Below, one piece after another: positions 41,799 to 49,972 of a stretch of DNA of 64,000 bases. The translations under genes were made by a program, and so were the position numbers. This DNA is from CAZIPE01 sp964541305 (GTDB taxonomy: Bacteria; Patescibacteriota; Saccharimonadia; Saccharimonadales; UBA7683). The notes below the pieces were generated by a model, which saw only the letters and a program-made list of their open reading frames with translations, searched no databases and was not told the DNA's origin. Positions within the stretch are counted from its first letter, which is position 1; each line of letters begins with the position of its first letter. The stretch covers positions 3,752 through 67,751 of the forward strand of contig CAZIPE010000005.1 in the NCBI GenBank assembly GCA_964541305.1, in the 5' to 3' direction.

Positions 41799-43601
41799 AT
41801 GATTATTAGTATGAAGAAGTTTTTGATACTAGCTCTGGCCATACTCGGTTTATTTGTACATGTGCAAAGTGCTTCAGCCCAGAGTGTCAATAATTTTACG
41901 ATCGATTCGTTTGAGGTAGACTACCATCTTTCTAAAGATGAGAAGAACGTCTCTCAGCTTAAAGTGGTGGAAAAGATTGTGGCGCAGTTTCCTGATTATG
42001 ATCAGAATCGTGGTATCGAGCGAGCAATTCCGGAAGAATACAACAACAATAAACTTGATTTGAAGATTGTTAGCGTCCAAAAAAGTGATGGTACCGATTG
42101 GAATGTTGCAACGCGTAGTGAAAATAATAATCGTATTGTACGAATTGGTGACGCAGACAGATATGTGCGGGGTGAGCAGACATACATCATCACCTATACC
42201 ATGCGTGATGTGATAACTTTCTACGATAACTATGATGAGTGGTATTGGGATGTTAACGGCGATCAGTGGCAACAACCTTTCGATAGGGTGGTAGCTCGTC
42301 TGCATATACCCACTCCTATTGCCAGTGAGATCGCCAAGCAACCAAACTGTTTCACGGGGGCATATGGTGGGGCGGAGAGCAATTGCATAGTTGATAGTAA
42401 CGAGGATGCTAATGAGACGGTGATCAGTATAGCTACGTCTAAGCAACTTGAGGCAAATGAGAACATGTCATTTGTCGTCGGCTTTAAGCAGGGCACCTTT
42501 ACAAAATATAAACCTGACCCAAGGCAGGTTATGTTAGGTGTACTGCTCATTGCCGCTGCTGTCGTAGTGCCACCGATTGTTGTTCTTGGTGTGATGTATA
42601 GGAAGTGGAAGGCTCTTGGAAAAGATCCTGATGGTAGGGGTGTTATTGTGCCACAATACAAACCTCAGCCGGGCATGAATCCGCTGATTGCAGATGTCAT
42701 AATAACCGAGCATATGAGTGATGGGGCGATTTCCGCAGCCATATTAGACCTGTGTATTAGCGGGTATCTTAAGCTATTTGAAGTAACTAAAAAGAAGATA
42801 CTTAAGGATGGCGTAGAATACGAAATTGAAATTATAAAAAAAGATGAGAATCTATTACCGCTGTATAAAAAAGTTCTCGAAATGGTATTTGGTGTAACCT
42901 ATAAGGTGGGAGATAGGATAAATCTTAACCAGCAGAAGAACAAGCTCTACAGCGGAGTAACTAGTTTACGTGCGCTAGTTAATGAGCAGGCTGCTACATT
43001 TGGCTATTTCCAGAAGAACCCCGCAAAAGCCCAAACCATGTATAACACGCCGGCCTCGATAATGCTTATTGCGGGGATTGCCTGTTCTTTCGTAGCGAAT
43101 CCTTGGTTACTACCGCTTGCCGTTGGGCTCATAAGTTCGGCAATAATTACGTTCATCTTTGGTTCTCGTATGCCTGCACGAACGCTGATGGGTGTTGAGG
43201 CTAAAGAATATCTACTAGGCCTAAAGGACTACATGAACTTGGCAGAAAAAGATCGTATTGCGTATCTTCAAGGTCCCGAAACGGCTGAAAAAATTGATGT
43301 TAAAGACAACAAAAAGATGGTCAAATTATACGAGGCACTTTTGCCCTACGCTATGCTATTTGGTATTGAAAAAGAGTGGGCTAAGCAATTTGCTGATTTG
43401 TACGCGGAGGGTCAATCACCAAGCTGGTACAGCGGCCGCTCGGCCTTTAATGCGGTTGTTTTTTCTAACGCTGTTTCTGGCTTCAATTCGGCTTCAGCCA
43501 GTTCATTCACCGCACCAAGCAGTTCGGGCTCCTCGGGCTTTTCGGGGGGCGGTGGCTTTTCAGGGGGCGGTGGCGGTGGAGGCGGCGGTGGCGGTTGGTA
43601 G
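41799..43601 (+). CDS. DUF2207 family membrane protein with glycine-rich tail
   Basis: The 600-residue protein has a signal peptide (about residues 6-27, LILALAILGLFVHVQSASA), then an exterior DUF2207 domain to about 235 (IDSFEVDYHLSKDEKNVSQL, FPDYDQNRGIERAIP). A membrane helix lies near 245-268, a cytosolic domain follows, helices lie near 415-455, and a Ser/Gly tail ends in GGGGGGGGGGGW. Function is unknown. ATG 41799 follows GGAGG closely; ATG 41811 is possible. It starts 16 bases after the reverse-transcriptase stop but is probably not part of the DGR. Confidence 0.85.
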   Translation: MIISMKKFLILALAILGLFVHVQSASAQSVNNFTIDSFEVDYHLSKDEKNVSQLKVVEKIVAQFPDYDQNRGIERAIPEEYNNNKLDLKIVSVQKSDGTDWNVATRSENNNRIVRIGDADRYVRGEQTYIITYTMRDVITFYDNYDEWYWDVNGDQWQQPFDRVVARLHIPTPIASEIAKQPNCFTGAYGGAESNCIVDSNEDANETVISIATSKQLEANENMSFVVGFKQGTFTKYKPDPRQVMLGVLLIAAAVVVPPIVVLGVMYRKWKALGKDPDGRGVIVPQYKPQPGMNPLIADVIITEHMSDGAISAAILDLCISGYLKLFEVTKKKILKDGVEYEIEIIKKDENLLPLYKKVLEMVFGVTYKVGDRINLNQQKNKLYSGVTSLRALVNEQAATFGYFQKNPAKAQTMYNTPASIMLIAGIACSFVANPWLLPLAVGLISSAIITFIFGSRMPARTLMGVEAKEYLLGLKDYMNLAEKDRIAYLQGPETAEKIDVKDNKKMVKLYEALLPYAMLFGIEKEWAKQFADLYAEGQSPSWYSGRSAFNAVVFSNAVSGFNSASASSFTAPSSSGSSGFSGGGGFSGGGGGGGGGGGW

Positions 43602-43630
43602 CGCATCTTTATTGATGTAAATAGCCCCTC

Positions 43631-43659
43631 TTGACAGGGGTGAAACAGAGGTATATTCT
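43631..43659 (+). promoter_or_regulatory. Sigma70-type promoter
   Basis: TTGACA (43631-43636) and TATTCT (43654-43659) are separated by 17 bases. It lies upstream of the HdeD-like gene, which has GAGGAGG as ribosome site. CCCCT/AGGGG overlaps the -35 and could form a small hairpin ending the previous transcript. Confidence 0.7.
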
Positions 43660-43688
43660 GAGGGTAGTATTAATAAGAGGAGGTTTCC

Positions 43689-44246
43689 ATGGAAGCTGCA
43701 GCAGTTCAAAACTATAAACAAAATTGGTGGATGTACCTGACGAGCGGTATTATCACACTACTATTCGGTTTAATTACTGTGATTAACCCAGCAGTGACGT
43801 TCCTTTCGCTTTCGTTCTTCTTTGGCCTGTTCCTACTTCTTACTGGAGGAATTGACATGGTATCGGCGCTCACGAGTATCCGCACAAAAAGCCTCTGGTT
43901 CTTACACCTGGCCTTTGGTGCATTGGTTGCTATCTTCGGTATCTATATCATTCAACGACCAAAACTAAGTTTGGCTACTTTCGTGGTGTACGCAGCGATT
44001 GCGTTACTTGTAAAGGCTGTCCTTCATTTGGTTGAAGCGTTTGATTCAAGTTACGACGGCGTGTACCGCGTCTGGCAGGTTATCGCTGCAATCGTCGCAG
44101 CTCTTGCAGCGGTATTCGTATGGCGCTATCCAGTCCAGGGTACGCTCGCATTTGTGTGGGTACTTGGAGTGTTCGCACTTATCAACGGTCCACTTATGAT
44201 TGCTTTTGCGCTCGAAGCAAAGCACGGTTTTTCTAAAAAGAAATAG
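43689..44246 (+). CDS. HdeD/DUF308 family membrane protein
   Basis: The 185-residue protein has six membrane helices arranged as three similar hairpins, with the HdeD features WWMYLTSGIITLLFGLITV, LLLTGGIDMVSAL and AFGALVAIFGIYIIQRP. HdeD is linked to acid resistance in Escherichia coli, but most members have unknown roles. It has a strong ribosome site and its own promoter, and begins a run of three membrane-protein genes. Confidence 0.9.
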   Translation: MEAAAVQNYKQNWWMYLTSGIITLLFGLITVINPAVTFLSLSFFFGLFLLLTGGIDMVSALTSIRTKSLWFLHLAFGALVAIFGIYIIQRPKLSLATFVVYAAIALLVKAVLHLVEAFDSSYDGVYRVWQVIAAIVAALAAVFVWRYPVQGTLAFVWVLGVFALINGPLMIAFALEAKHGFSKKK

Positions 44247-44308
44247 CAAGAGTACGTTAGGTGGTCGTAGCTATAACTTTTAGCTACGACCCGCGACGTT
44301 AGGATAGG

Positions 44309-44635
44309 GTGATACATATGAATGAAGGAGCATCGGTGACACCACGAGCTACCAAAATTATGGTGGCCATACTACTCGCATACATATGTGTGGGTGCAGT
44401 ATTTTATCATTCGATTGAAAATTGGAAATGGCTTGATAGCTTCTATTTTACGGTTGTCACACTAGCTACGGTTGGCTATGGTGACTTCACGCCAAAAACA
44501 GACGCTGGCAAGTTATTCACCATGCCCTTTATATTTATAGGAATTGGCATGTTTGTATATACGGCAAACACTTTTTTAAGACACCGAGCTGAAGTGAGGT
44601 TGAACAAACGATCTTTAAGAAAGAAAGGTGAGTAG
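44309..44635 (+). CDS. Two-helix potassium channel
   Basis: The 108-residue protein has helices at about residues 15-34 and 68-88 around a pore loop. The selectivity filter TVGYGD is at 54-59. It would assemble as a tetramer in the plasma membrane and conduct K+. There is no RCK or cyclic-nucleotide regulatory domain, only a short basic tail (LRHRAEVRLNKRSLRKKGE). The start is GTG 44309 or, more probably, ATG 44318. Confidence 0.93.
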   Translation: MIHMNEGASVTPRATKIMVAILLAYICVGAVFYHSIENWKWLDSFYFTVVTLATVGYGDFTPKTDAGKLFTMPFIFIGIGMFVYTANTFLRHRAEVRLNKRSLRKKGE

Positions 44636-44640
44636 ATAGT

Positions 44641-45540
44641 ATGGCTACAAAAAAACCTGAAAAGAAGACATCTCCGATAGTACGTCCATCGTTATGGCAC
44701 TGGCGAATTCTCGTACCAATGTTAGTCGCGAGTCTTTTGTTTCTGATAGCTAACTCAGCTCTGTGGGTTAATAACGTGCTATTCAATACCCAGAAGTTTA
44801 CGAGTGTTACGACTACGGCACTTCTGAGCGAATCAAGTAGAATGAGTATAGCAAGTGGGGTTGTAGAAAAAGCCTTGGCTGATCGACCAGTTGCTCAGCG
44901 TCTTGTCAGTCAACCAGCAACAAAATTTATTGCAGGATTGCTCGATTCGAGCCTCGCGCAGGAAGCCACCGAAAAAGTAGTCACACGTCTTCAGACAGCG
45001 GTAACGACTAAAAATCCACAAAACATTGAACTCGATTTAACTGGTGTTAAGAATATTGCCTCAAAACTTATTGCACTAGCGGATACCGCAAATGTAGAGG
45101 TGGCACCCCAACGTGAATTACCAGACACCATCGTCTTATTTGATGCATCAAGCGTACCTAATGTATATAAGTACGGTCAATTTGTTTTGTGGTTAGCGCC
45201 GCTCGCTGGTTTGGGAGCGATACTCCTCTTTGCCTATCCACACATCAAAGAACGTAAACTAATTCGTCGCGTTATGGTTTTACAGGGTGTCGCCCTGCTA
45301 CTGTTCGGCTTTTTCGCTATGAGTATCGGGCCACTCTTTAGACCACAGGTCTTGGGTAATGTTGAAAGTTCGAACGCACGAGTCGTAGTTGAAAATATCT
45401 ATAACGCCTTTATTGCCACGTTCAACGAACAGACCATGTGGCTATTTACGGCAGGACTCATACTTTGTTTTATTCCCTCAGCACTGTGGCTCTACAGCAC
45501 TCAAGTTAAGCCACGTCTTGCAAAACGTAAAATAGCATAA
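44641..45540 (+). CDS. Membrane protein with large exterior loop, unknown
   Basis: The 299-residue protein has one N-terminal helix (about 25-48), a polar Ala/Thr/Ser-rich domain (about 50-180), then three helices (about 182-203, 213-235, 262-283) and a basic C-terminus. Similar unnamed integral membrane proteins occur in Actinobacteria. No enzyme motif is present. It starts five bases after the K+ channel stop and is probably co-transcribed. Confidence 0.65.
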   Translation: MATKKPEKKTSPIVRPSLWHWRILVPMLVASLLFLIANSALWVNNVLFNTQKFTSVTTTALLSESSRMSIASGVVEKALADRPVAQRLVSQPATKFIAGLLDSSLAQEATEKVVTRLQTAVTTKNPQNIELDLTGVKNIASKLIALADTANVEVAPQRELPDTIVLFDASSVPNVYKYGQFVLWLAPLAGLGAILLFAYPHIKERKLIRRVMVLQGVALLLFGFFAMSIGPLFRPQVLGNVESSNARVVVENIYNAFIATFNEQTMWLFTAGLILCFIPSALWLYSTQVKPRLAKRKIA

Positions 45541-45553
45541 ACTCGTTTCATGC

Positions 45554-45559
45554 TATACT
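45554..45559 (+). promoter_or_regulatory. Extended -10 promoter of the SAM riboswitch-metK unit
   Basis: TGCTATACT (45551-45559) is an extended -10 box. Transcription would start near 45566, just before the aptamer. Confidence 0.65.
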
Positions 45560-45581
45560 TGTAGGGCACATTACTAATTAA

Positions 45582-45761
45582 TAATATCAAGAACATGGCG
45601 AGGGCACTGACCCGTTGACCCATCAGCAACCTGGTTTAGCAAATAGTATGTAGTAACTGGAATGTGACTTAACTCATGTACCATCTACTACTACCATCTA
45701 CCAAACAAAGGTGCTACATTCAGCCCGCATTGCGGGAGAGATATCATGAGTTAACACTCCT
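45582..45761 (+). ncRNA. SAM riboswitch (SAM-I/SAM-IV clan) controlling metK
   Basis: The aptamer core has GGGCACTGACCC then ATCAGCAACC (P2 region), GGTGCTACATTC (J3/4) and a P4 hairpin CCCGC-ATT-GCGGG followed by AGAGATAT; ATATC near 45583 pairs with GATAT to form P1. P3 is unusually long (about 45633-45712) and made of TAGTATGTAGTA against TACTACTACCATCTA. Its loop TTAACTCATG (45669-45678) is exactly complementary to CATGAGTTAA (45745-45754) just after P1. ACTCCT (45756-45761) can pair with the metK ribosome site AGGAGT (45791-45796), suggesting control of translation initiation. Confidence 0.88.
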
Positions 45762-45803
45762 TATTTTTTCCGCTCTATGGGAAAGAGAACAGGAGTTATT
45801 TTT

Positions 45804-46784
45804 ATGTCAAAAATAAGTTACAAAACAGCAGAGACTGTCTCACCAAAGCATCCTGACAAATTATGTGATCAAATATCGGATGCCATTTTAGACGCCTATC
45901 TTGAGCAGGATCCTCATGCTCGTGTAGCCGTCGAAGCAGTGGGTGGCCATGGAAAGGTGTTTGTGGTCGGCGAAGTAACGTCAGATGCTTTGGTAGAAGT
46001 GAAACCAATCATCAAGCGATTGGCTGGTTCTGTTGAAGCGGAGGTTCGCATAGTCTCGCAGAGTCCTGAAATCGCCAATGGTGTAGATACGGGTGGTGCG
46101 GGCGACCAGGGAATCATGGTTGGTTACGCAACCAGTGAGACTCCCGAATTTCTTCCGCTTGAAGTAGTGCTCAGTAGAAAACTGAACCAATACCTATTCA
46201 AGAAGTGGCCCTTTGACGGTAAGACACAGGTAACACTTAATAATGGCAAAATAGAATCGGTAGTTGCTAGTTTTCAGCACGCTCCTCAAGACGAACTAGA
46301 GTCGGCAGTACGCGATTGGCTAGATGCGCCTTCAACTACCATATACCAACTACCATCTACTAAATTTCACATAAACCCCGCAGGAGACTGGAGTGTCGGC
46401 GGATTTGATGCTGATACCGGCCTTACCGGTAGGAAGCTTGTGGTAGATAACTACGGCCCGGGTATTCCTATAGGTGGTGGATGTTTTTCTGGAAAAGATC
46501 CGAGTAAGGTAGATCGCTCTGCAGCTTATATGGCTCGTAAGATTGCACTTGATTATCTTAAAAAGCACTCAGCTCAGGAAGTATATTGCTACCTTGCTTA
46601 CGCCATCGGCTACGCACAGCCACTCGAAGCAACCGTTATCATTGACGGCACGCAGGAAGTGGTTAAGGGGTATGATCTTTCGCCACGGGGGATAATTGAA
46701 TTTCTCGACTTGCGTTCCCCGCAGTACGAGCGGACAGCTCGCTATGGTCACTTTGGGCACGCACCGTTTGCGTGGGAGCAATAA
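45804..46784 (+). CDS. metK: S-adenosylmethionine synthetase, compact form
   Basis: MetK makes SAM from methionine and ATP. Motifs are SPKHPDKLCDQISDAILDAY (near 14-33), GAGDQGIMVGYA (near 106-117), GGFDADTGLTGRK and GGGCFSGKDPSKVDRSAAYM (near 226-245). At 326 residues it is shorter than the usual 380-400; several loops are trimmed. A GTAGT-type repeat remnant encodes STTIYQLPST (about 177-186). ATG 45804 follows AGGAG (45791-45795); the in-frame ATG 45777 has no site. Upstream lies a SAM riboswitch, so product feedback is expected. Confidence 0.95.
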   Translation: MSKISYKTAETVSPKHPDKLCDQISDAILDAYLEQDPHARVAVEAVGGHGKVFVVGEVTSDALVEVKPIIKRLAGSVEAEVRIVSQSPEIANGVDTGGAGDQGIMVGYATSETPEFLPLEVVLSRKLNQYLFKKWPFDGKTQVTLNNGKIESVVASFQHAPQDELESAVRDWLDAPSTTIYQLPSTKFHINPAGDWSVGGFDADTGLTGRKLVVDNYGPGIPIGGGCFSGKDPSKVDRSAAYMARKIALDYLKKHSAQEVYCYLAYAIGYAQPLEATVIIDGTQEVVKGYDLSPRGIIEFLDLRSPQYERTARYGHFGHAPFAWEQ

Positions 46785-46835
46785 TGCTTGCCTGGCGGGT
46801 GTATAATAAGAGTGTAATAAAACTCAGGAGGTTTA

Positions 46836-47102
46836 ATGGCACATCGTGAATTTACACTCGAAGAAGCGCGCGAACTAGGCGAAAAGGTTGGTATTAATTT
46901 CGCGCAGTATGATCTAGACCAATTTCGGATGGGACTCAGCGTTGAACTCGAACACGGTGCTGACGATCCAGAAACCAATGTTACGAATGGCGATTTGATA
47001 ATGACTGCTAAAATTGCCTGGGCACACCTGAAAGAGATACCAGATTACTATACCCGTTTGAATAAAATGGAGGCTGAAGCCGAAGCTGAGGCTGGTGAGT
47101 GA
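46836..47102 (+). CDS. DUF5661-like small protein
   Basis: The 88-residue acidic protein resembles the DUF5661 family: FTLEEARELGEKVGINFAQY, DLDQFRMGLSVELEHG, and TNGDLIMTAKIAWAHLKEIP then DYYTRLNKME. Members occur in phages and CPR genomes; the role is unknown. AGGAGG gives a strong start, and the next gene overlaps by four bases (GTGA). Confidence 0.8.
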   Translation: MAHREFTLEEARELGEKVGINFAQYDLDQFRMGLSVELEHGADDPETNVTNGDLIMTAKIAWAHLKEIPDYYTRLNKMEAEAEAEAGE

Positions 47103-47332
47103 ACGGTAAGCGAGCAGTTTTTATCTTCGCCTCAGTGTTGATGGTGATCGTAGTATTTATTGCAGGCTATAGTTTTGGTAAAAATTCCTATAACCCTAAT
47201 AGTCCTGTCGATAACGGAGGGGTAGCCTGCACAGAAGAAGCAAAATTGTGCCCAGATGGCGCGGCGGTCGGAAGACAAGGCCCGAATTGTGAATTTCCCG
47301 AATGTCCAAGCGAGACACCCGCTAAGCTGTAA
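47099..47332 (+). CDS. Small membrane-anchored cysteine-motif protein
   Basis: The 77-residue GTG-started protein has one N-terminal helix (AVFIFASVLMVIVVFIAG) and a short exterior tail with the motif ACTEEAKLCPDGAAVGRQGP then NCEFPECPS. The four cysteines probably form disulphides. This tail motif is recurrent in small CPR surface proteins as I recall it; the function is unknown. Translation is coupled to the DUF5661-like gene. Confidence 0.7.
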   Translation: MNGKRAVFIFASVLMVIVVFIAGYSFGKNSYNPNSPVDNGGVACTEEAKLCPDGAAVGRQGPNCEFPECPSETPAKL

Positions 47333-47335
47333 GAT

Positions 47336-47830
47336 TTAGTACGGGCAGTCGGTTGTAACAGTTTTTGCTTGAATAGCTTGACCGTTCATAACAACAGCAT
47401 GTGTTTGCCAGTAGGCTTTACTTTCAGGCACCTCATCTGCCTCACCAGGAATTGGTGGAATATACGTGCCAGTGGTGATGTCGAGTAATTCGTACTCTCC
47501 GGCCTCATCTTTTTGAAGTGACAGTGTAAGATAACTGGTTGGTTCGGCTTTTCGGTGCTTCACGTAGCGAGTGTAGATTGGGGACTTACGGGCTTGAGCA
47601 TAAAAGACACTATCGCCGTCCTTGGTTTCAATAACTTCGGTATTACCAATGGTTCGTTTCATATCAATTTCAATAGCAACTTTTTCGCCATTAAGCACTT
47701 CTTTTTGCATGAGTTCTTGAGCGAGTGTGAGCAGGTGTGGTTCTCGAGAAATTTTTTCTGCTACCTTGGAATGGATGAGTTGTACGTAAATAGGTTTATC
47801 GTTTGCCGAATGTGTAACGGGGTGTTTCAT
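47336..47830 (-). CDS. Hypothetical soluble protein
   Basis: The 164-residue protein is mixed in structure, with no membrane segment. Features include IYVQLIHSKVAEKISREPH, LTLSLQKDEAGEYELLDITT and a C-terminal VTTDCPY. No family is recognised. GAGAGG lies upstream of the ATG, and TATACT is about 40 bases further up, so this gene has a normal leader. Its stop lies four bases from the convergent stop of the cysteine-motif gene. Confidence 0.6.
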   Translation of the reverse strand: MKHPVTHSANDKPIYVQLIHSKVAEKISREPHLLTLAQELMQKEVLNGEKVAIEIDMKRTIGNTEVIETKDGDSVFYAQARKSPIYTRYVKHRKAEPTSYLTLSLQKDEAGEYELLDITTGTYIPPIPGEADEVPESKAYWQTHAVVMNGQAIQAKTVTTDCPY

Positions 47831-47962
47831 AATGTTGCTATGCCTCTCATACGTGATCTGTATTACTACCAGTATACCCCGTTAGGAGATAATAACCTAA
47901 TCTGATAGAAGTGCAAATAGGTAAGTATCTGCTACAATCATAAGCATAATTAAGGAGAATCT

Positions 47963-48658
47963 ATGGAAGATCAAGAAAACGTAGCGAAAGCAGAGAAGCC
48001 ATTAAATCCAGTAAAAGCAAAGAAGAAACTTTCAAAACAGAAAATACTTACCATTGCTGTAATAATTCTAGCCATTATTGGGGTGCTTTTGGGAGGCTTG
48101 TATTACATGCAGATTACAGATGCTCAACAGCAAGCCGAGGAACAACAGGCTCAGGTGGATGAGCTAGAAGATAAGATCGCAACACTAGAAAAGAGCATTG
48201 AAGATGCTAAAAAGACAGAAGCTGCTGAAAGTGCGGCCCAAGCCGCCAAGGATGCCAAAGCAGCCGCTGCTGCAGCCCTTGCCAAAAAACTAGCTACACT
48301 TAGTCAAGATCAGATAAATAACATTACCGACTCAATTAAGTCCATGAACACGGCCGCCTTAGAGGGCTATCTTGCCGGTAGTGTTAATGTTGTTTTTGCA
48401 GCCAGTGAAAAAGCAGGTCCACGAACCCCTGCTCAAGCAATAGCTGATCTCGCTTATTTAAGTAGCGCCACCAGCCCCTGGTCATTTTCCCTCCCCGCTG
48501 CAACAACTGATGCATGGAAAACAGGTGATTATAAAACATACCTCAAAGATGCCACGATATTTGGTAAATCAGCCAACGGTTACGTTGTAGCCATGAAAAC
48601 CAATGCATCTGCAAAGATCGACCTCATCTTTGTCTCCAGCAGTGCTGATTTACTTTAG
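47963..48658 (+). CDS. Membrane-anchored coiled-coil protein, unknown
   Basis: The 231-residue protein has a basic cytosolic start, one membrane helix (about 30-49), a coiled coil rich in Gln/Glu/Ala (about 53-112: EEQQAQVDELEDKIATLEKS), and a C-terminal exterior domain of about 115 residues (TPAQAIADLAYLSSATSPWS). AAGGAG precedes the ATG. A clear terminator follows. No enzymatic motif is visible. Confidence 0.65.
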   Translation: MEDQENVAKAEKPLNPVKAKKKLSKQKILTIAVIILAIIGVLLGGLYYMQITDAQQQAEEQQAQVDELEDKIATLEKSIEDAKKTEAAESAAQAAKDAKAAAAAALAKKLATLSQDQINNITDSIKSMNTAALEGYLAGSVNVVFAASEKAGPRTPAQAIADLAYLSSATSPWSFSLPAATTDAWKTGDYKTYLKDATIFGKSANGYVVAMKTNASAKIDLIFVSSSADLL

Positions 48659-48723
48659 ATTAAAAGCCTACCATCAATAATCTTGGCTCAAATCTCTGTT
48701 GCTGTACCATGCATAAGCACAAT

Positions 48724-48748
48724 GACCTCTTAAAATAGAGGTCTTTTT
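48724..48748 (+). terminator. Rho-independent terminator
   Basis: GACCTCT-TAAAAT-AGAGGTC forms a 7-bp stem followed directly by TTTTTG. Confidence 0.85.
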
Positions 48749-48807
48749 GTTTGCCGAAAACCACTGAAACCAAAACAGATACCAACTAAGTTTGCTAATA
48801 TGAATAT

Positions 48808-49368
48808 ATGACAGAAAAGACAAAATCACTTGAGACTGATGCTGTGGATATCAAACGAGCAGTGCCGGAGGACGCAGAAGCAATAATGAATCTAAAGCGC
48901 CAAGCGTGGCTCAAAGCTTATGTAAACGAAGATCATAATATCTCTACTGAGGATATAGAAAAGAAATTTCCAGAAGATTCTTTGCCTAATGCAATTAAAA
49001 ATTGGCAAGAGGGTATTGCAAGTGAACAAGACACGGATGAGAAGGCAACCTTTGTTGCTCGAATAGATGGAAAAGTAGTTGGCTATACTTCGCCCTGCAC
49101 CGAAGATGGTCAACGGCGACTTGGAGCACTTTACGTCACTCCAGACGTGCAGGGCACGGGTATAGGGTCTAAATTATTAGAATCCGCGCTTAAATGGCAC
49201 GGCTCGGACGAAGATATTTTTGTACATGTAGTAAGTTACAATACCGCTGTAGGTTTTTATGAACAACATGGTTTCCAAGAAACAGGTAAAGAATTTCCAC
49301 GAGCGCTTGACGAGCAACAGGGTATAAAATTGTTACCTGAAGTTGAAATGGTGCTTAGGGCAAAGTAA
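48808..49368 (+). CDS. GNAT family N-acetyltransferase
   Basis: The 186-residue protein has the GNAT fold: an N-terminal DIKRAVPEDAEAIMNLKRQA, central strands with ATFVARIDGKVVGYTSP, and the acetyl-CoA loop LYVTPDVQGTGIGSKLLESA (motif A). YNTAVGFYEQHGFQETGKEF is motif B. The acceptor is unknown. It could act on small molecules or protein N-termini. TAATAT lies close to the ATG, a weak leaderless candidate. Confidence 0.9.
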   Translation: MTEKTKSLETDAVDIKRAVPEDAEAIMNLKRQAWLKAYVNEDHNISTEDIEKKFPEDSLPNAIKNWQEGIASEQDTDEKATFVARIDGKVVGYTSPCTEDGQRRLGALYVTPDVQGTGIGSKLLESALKWHGSDEDIFVHVVSYNTAVGFYEQHGFQETGKEFPRALDEQQGIKLLPEVEMVLRAK

Positions 49369-49445
49369 TTTGAGGTGTAATCAAAGTTCTAACCTCGGCA
49401 ATCATGCTGTACCATGTTGGACTCTGGTGGTGTTACGAATGGCTT

Positions 49446-49970
49446 TTACTTTGTCTTTACTGATGTCTGAGATTTGATGAACCCAAGACCTGAAAGAGTG
49501 GAGAGTGTGAAGGCGCTTAGACCATAAAAACAGCTTGTGGCGAAGGGGTTGGTGAGGAGTTTGCCGGGGGAACAGCTGGTTGCTGTACCTTTTGGTGTGG
49601 TGTAAAAACGGTAGAATAGTGGTACGTTGTTTATCAGCGCGAACAGAGTGCTTCCTACAAGGACATAGAATAATGTTTTATGTTCCGCTCTTCGCTTGGT
49701 ATCATCTTTTAAAAACAGAAGTCGAATAGTCCAGACAAAACAAAAGCTGAAGGAGAGAGTACCCCAGAAGCAAGGAGTTAGTAGCGGGTTGGCCGTAACA
49801 GTACCGTTGAAAGATAGGAGAGCGTCCAGCCCTTTAGCTTCGTTTGTACAAAAAATCTGTACATCGCGAACAATAGTTGACCAGCCAACAAAATTACCCC
49901 ACGCCAGTGCTAATGCCTGTAGGCTGAGCCAAAAGCGTTGATTGTGCAGTAATTTTACTACATTTTTCAT
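49446..49970 (-). CDS. Four-helix membrane protein with internal duplication
   Basis: The 174-residue protein has about four hydrophobic segments. Two parts are similar to each other: NPLLTPCFWGTLSF near residues 61-74 and NPFATSCFYGLSAF near 142-155, each followed by a hydrophobic helix. Paired Cys in both halves (plus CTNEAK and TSCSPGK) suggest redox or disulphide chemistry, somewhat like VKOR-type proteins, but the CxxC motif is absent. It follows the SDR gene by two bases. Confidence 0.6.
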   Translation of the reverse strand: MKNVVKLLHNQRFWLSLQALALAWGNFVGWSTIVRDVQIFCTNEAKGLDALLSFNGTVTANPLLTPCFWGTLSFSFCFVWTIRLLFLKDDTKRRAEHKTLFYVLVGSTLFALINNVPLFYRFYTTPKGTATSCSPGKLLTNPFATSCFYGLSAFTLSTLSGLGFIKSQTSVKTK

Positions 49971-49972
49971 AA

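Noticed and set aside
41799..43601. DUF2207 gene as a DGR component
   Set aside because: It starts just after the reverse transcriptase, but the family is common without DGRs and it contains no VR-like sequence.
43412..43606. Minus-strand proline-rich frame
   Set aside because: It is the antisense of the glycine-rich tail of the DUF2207 protein.
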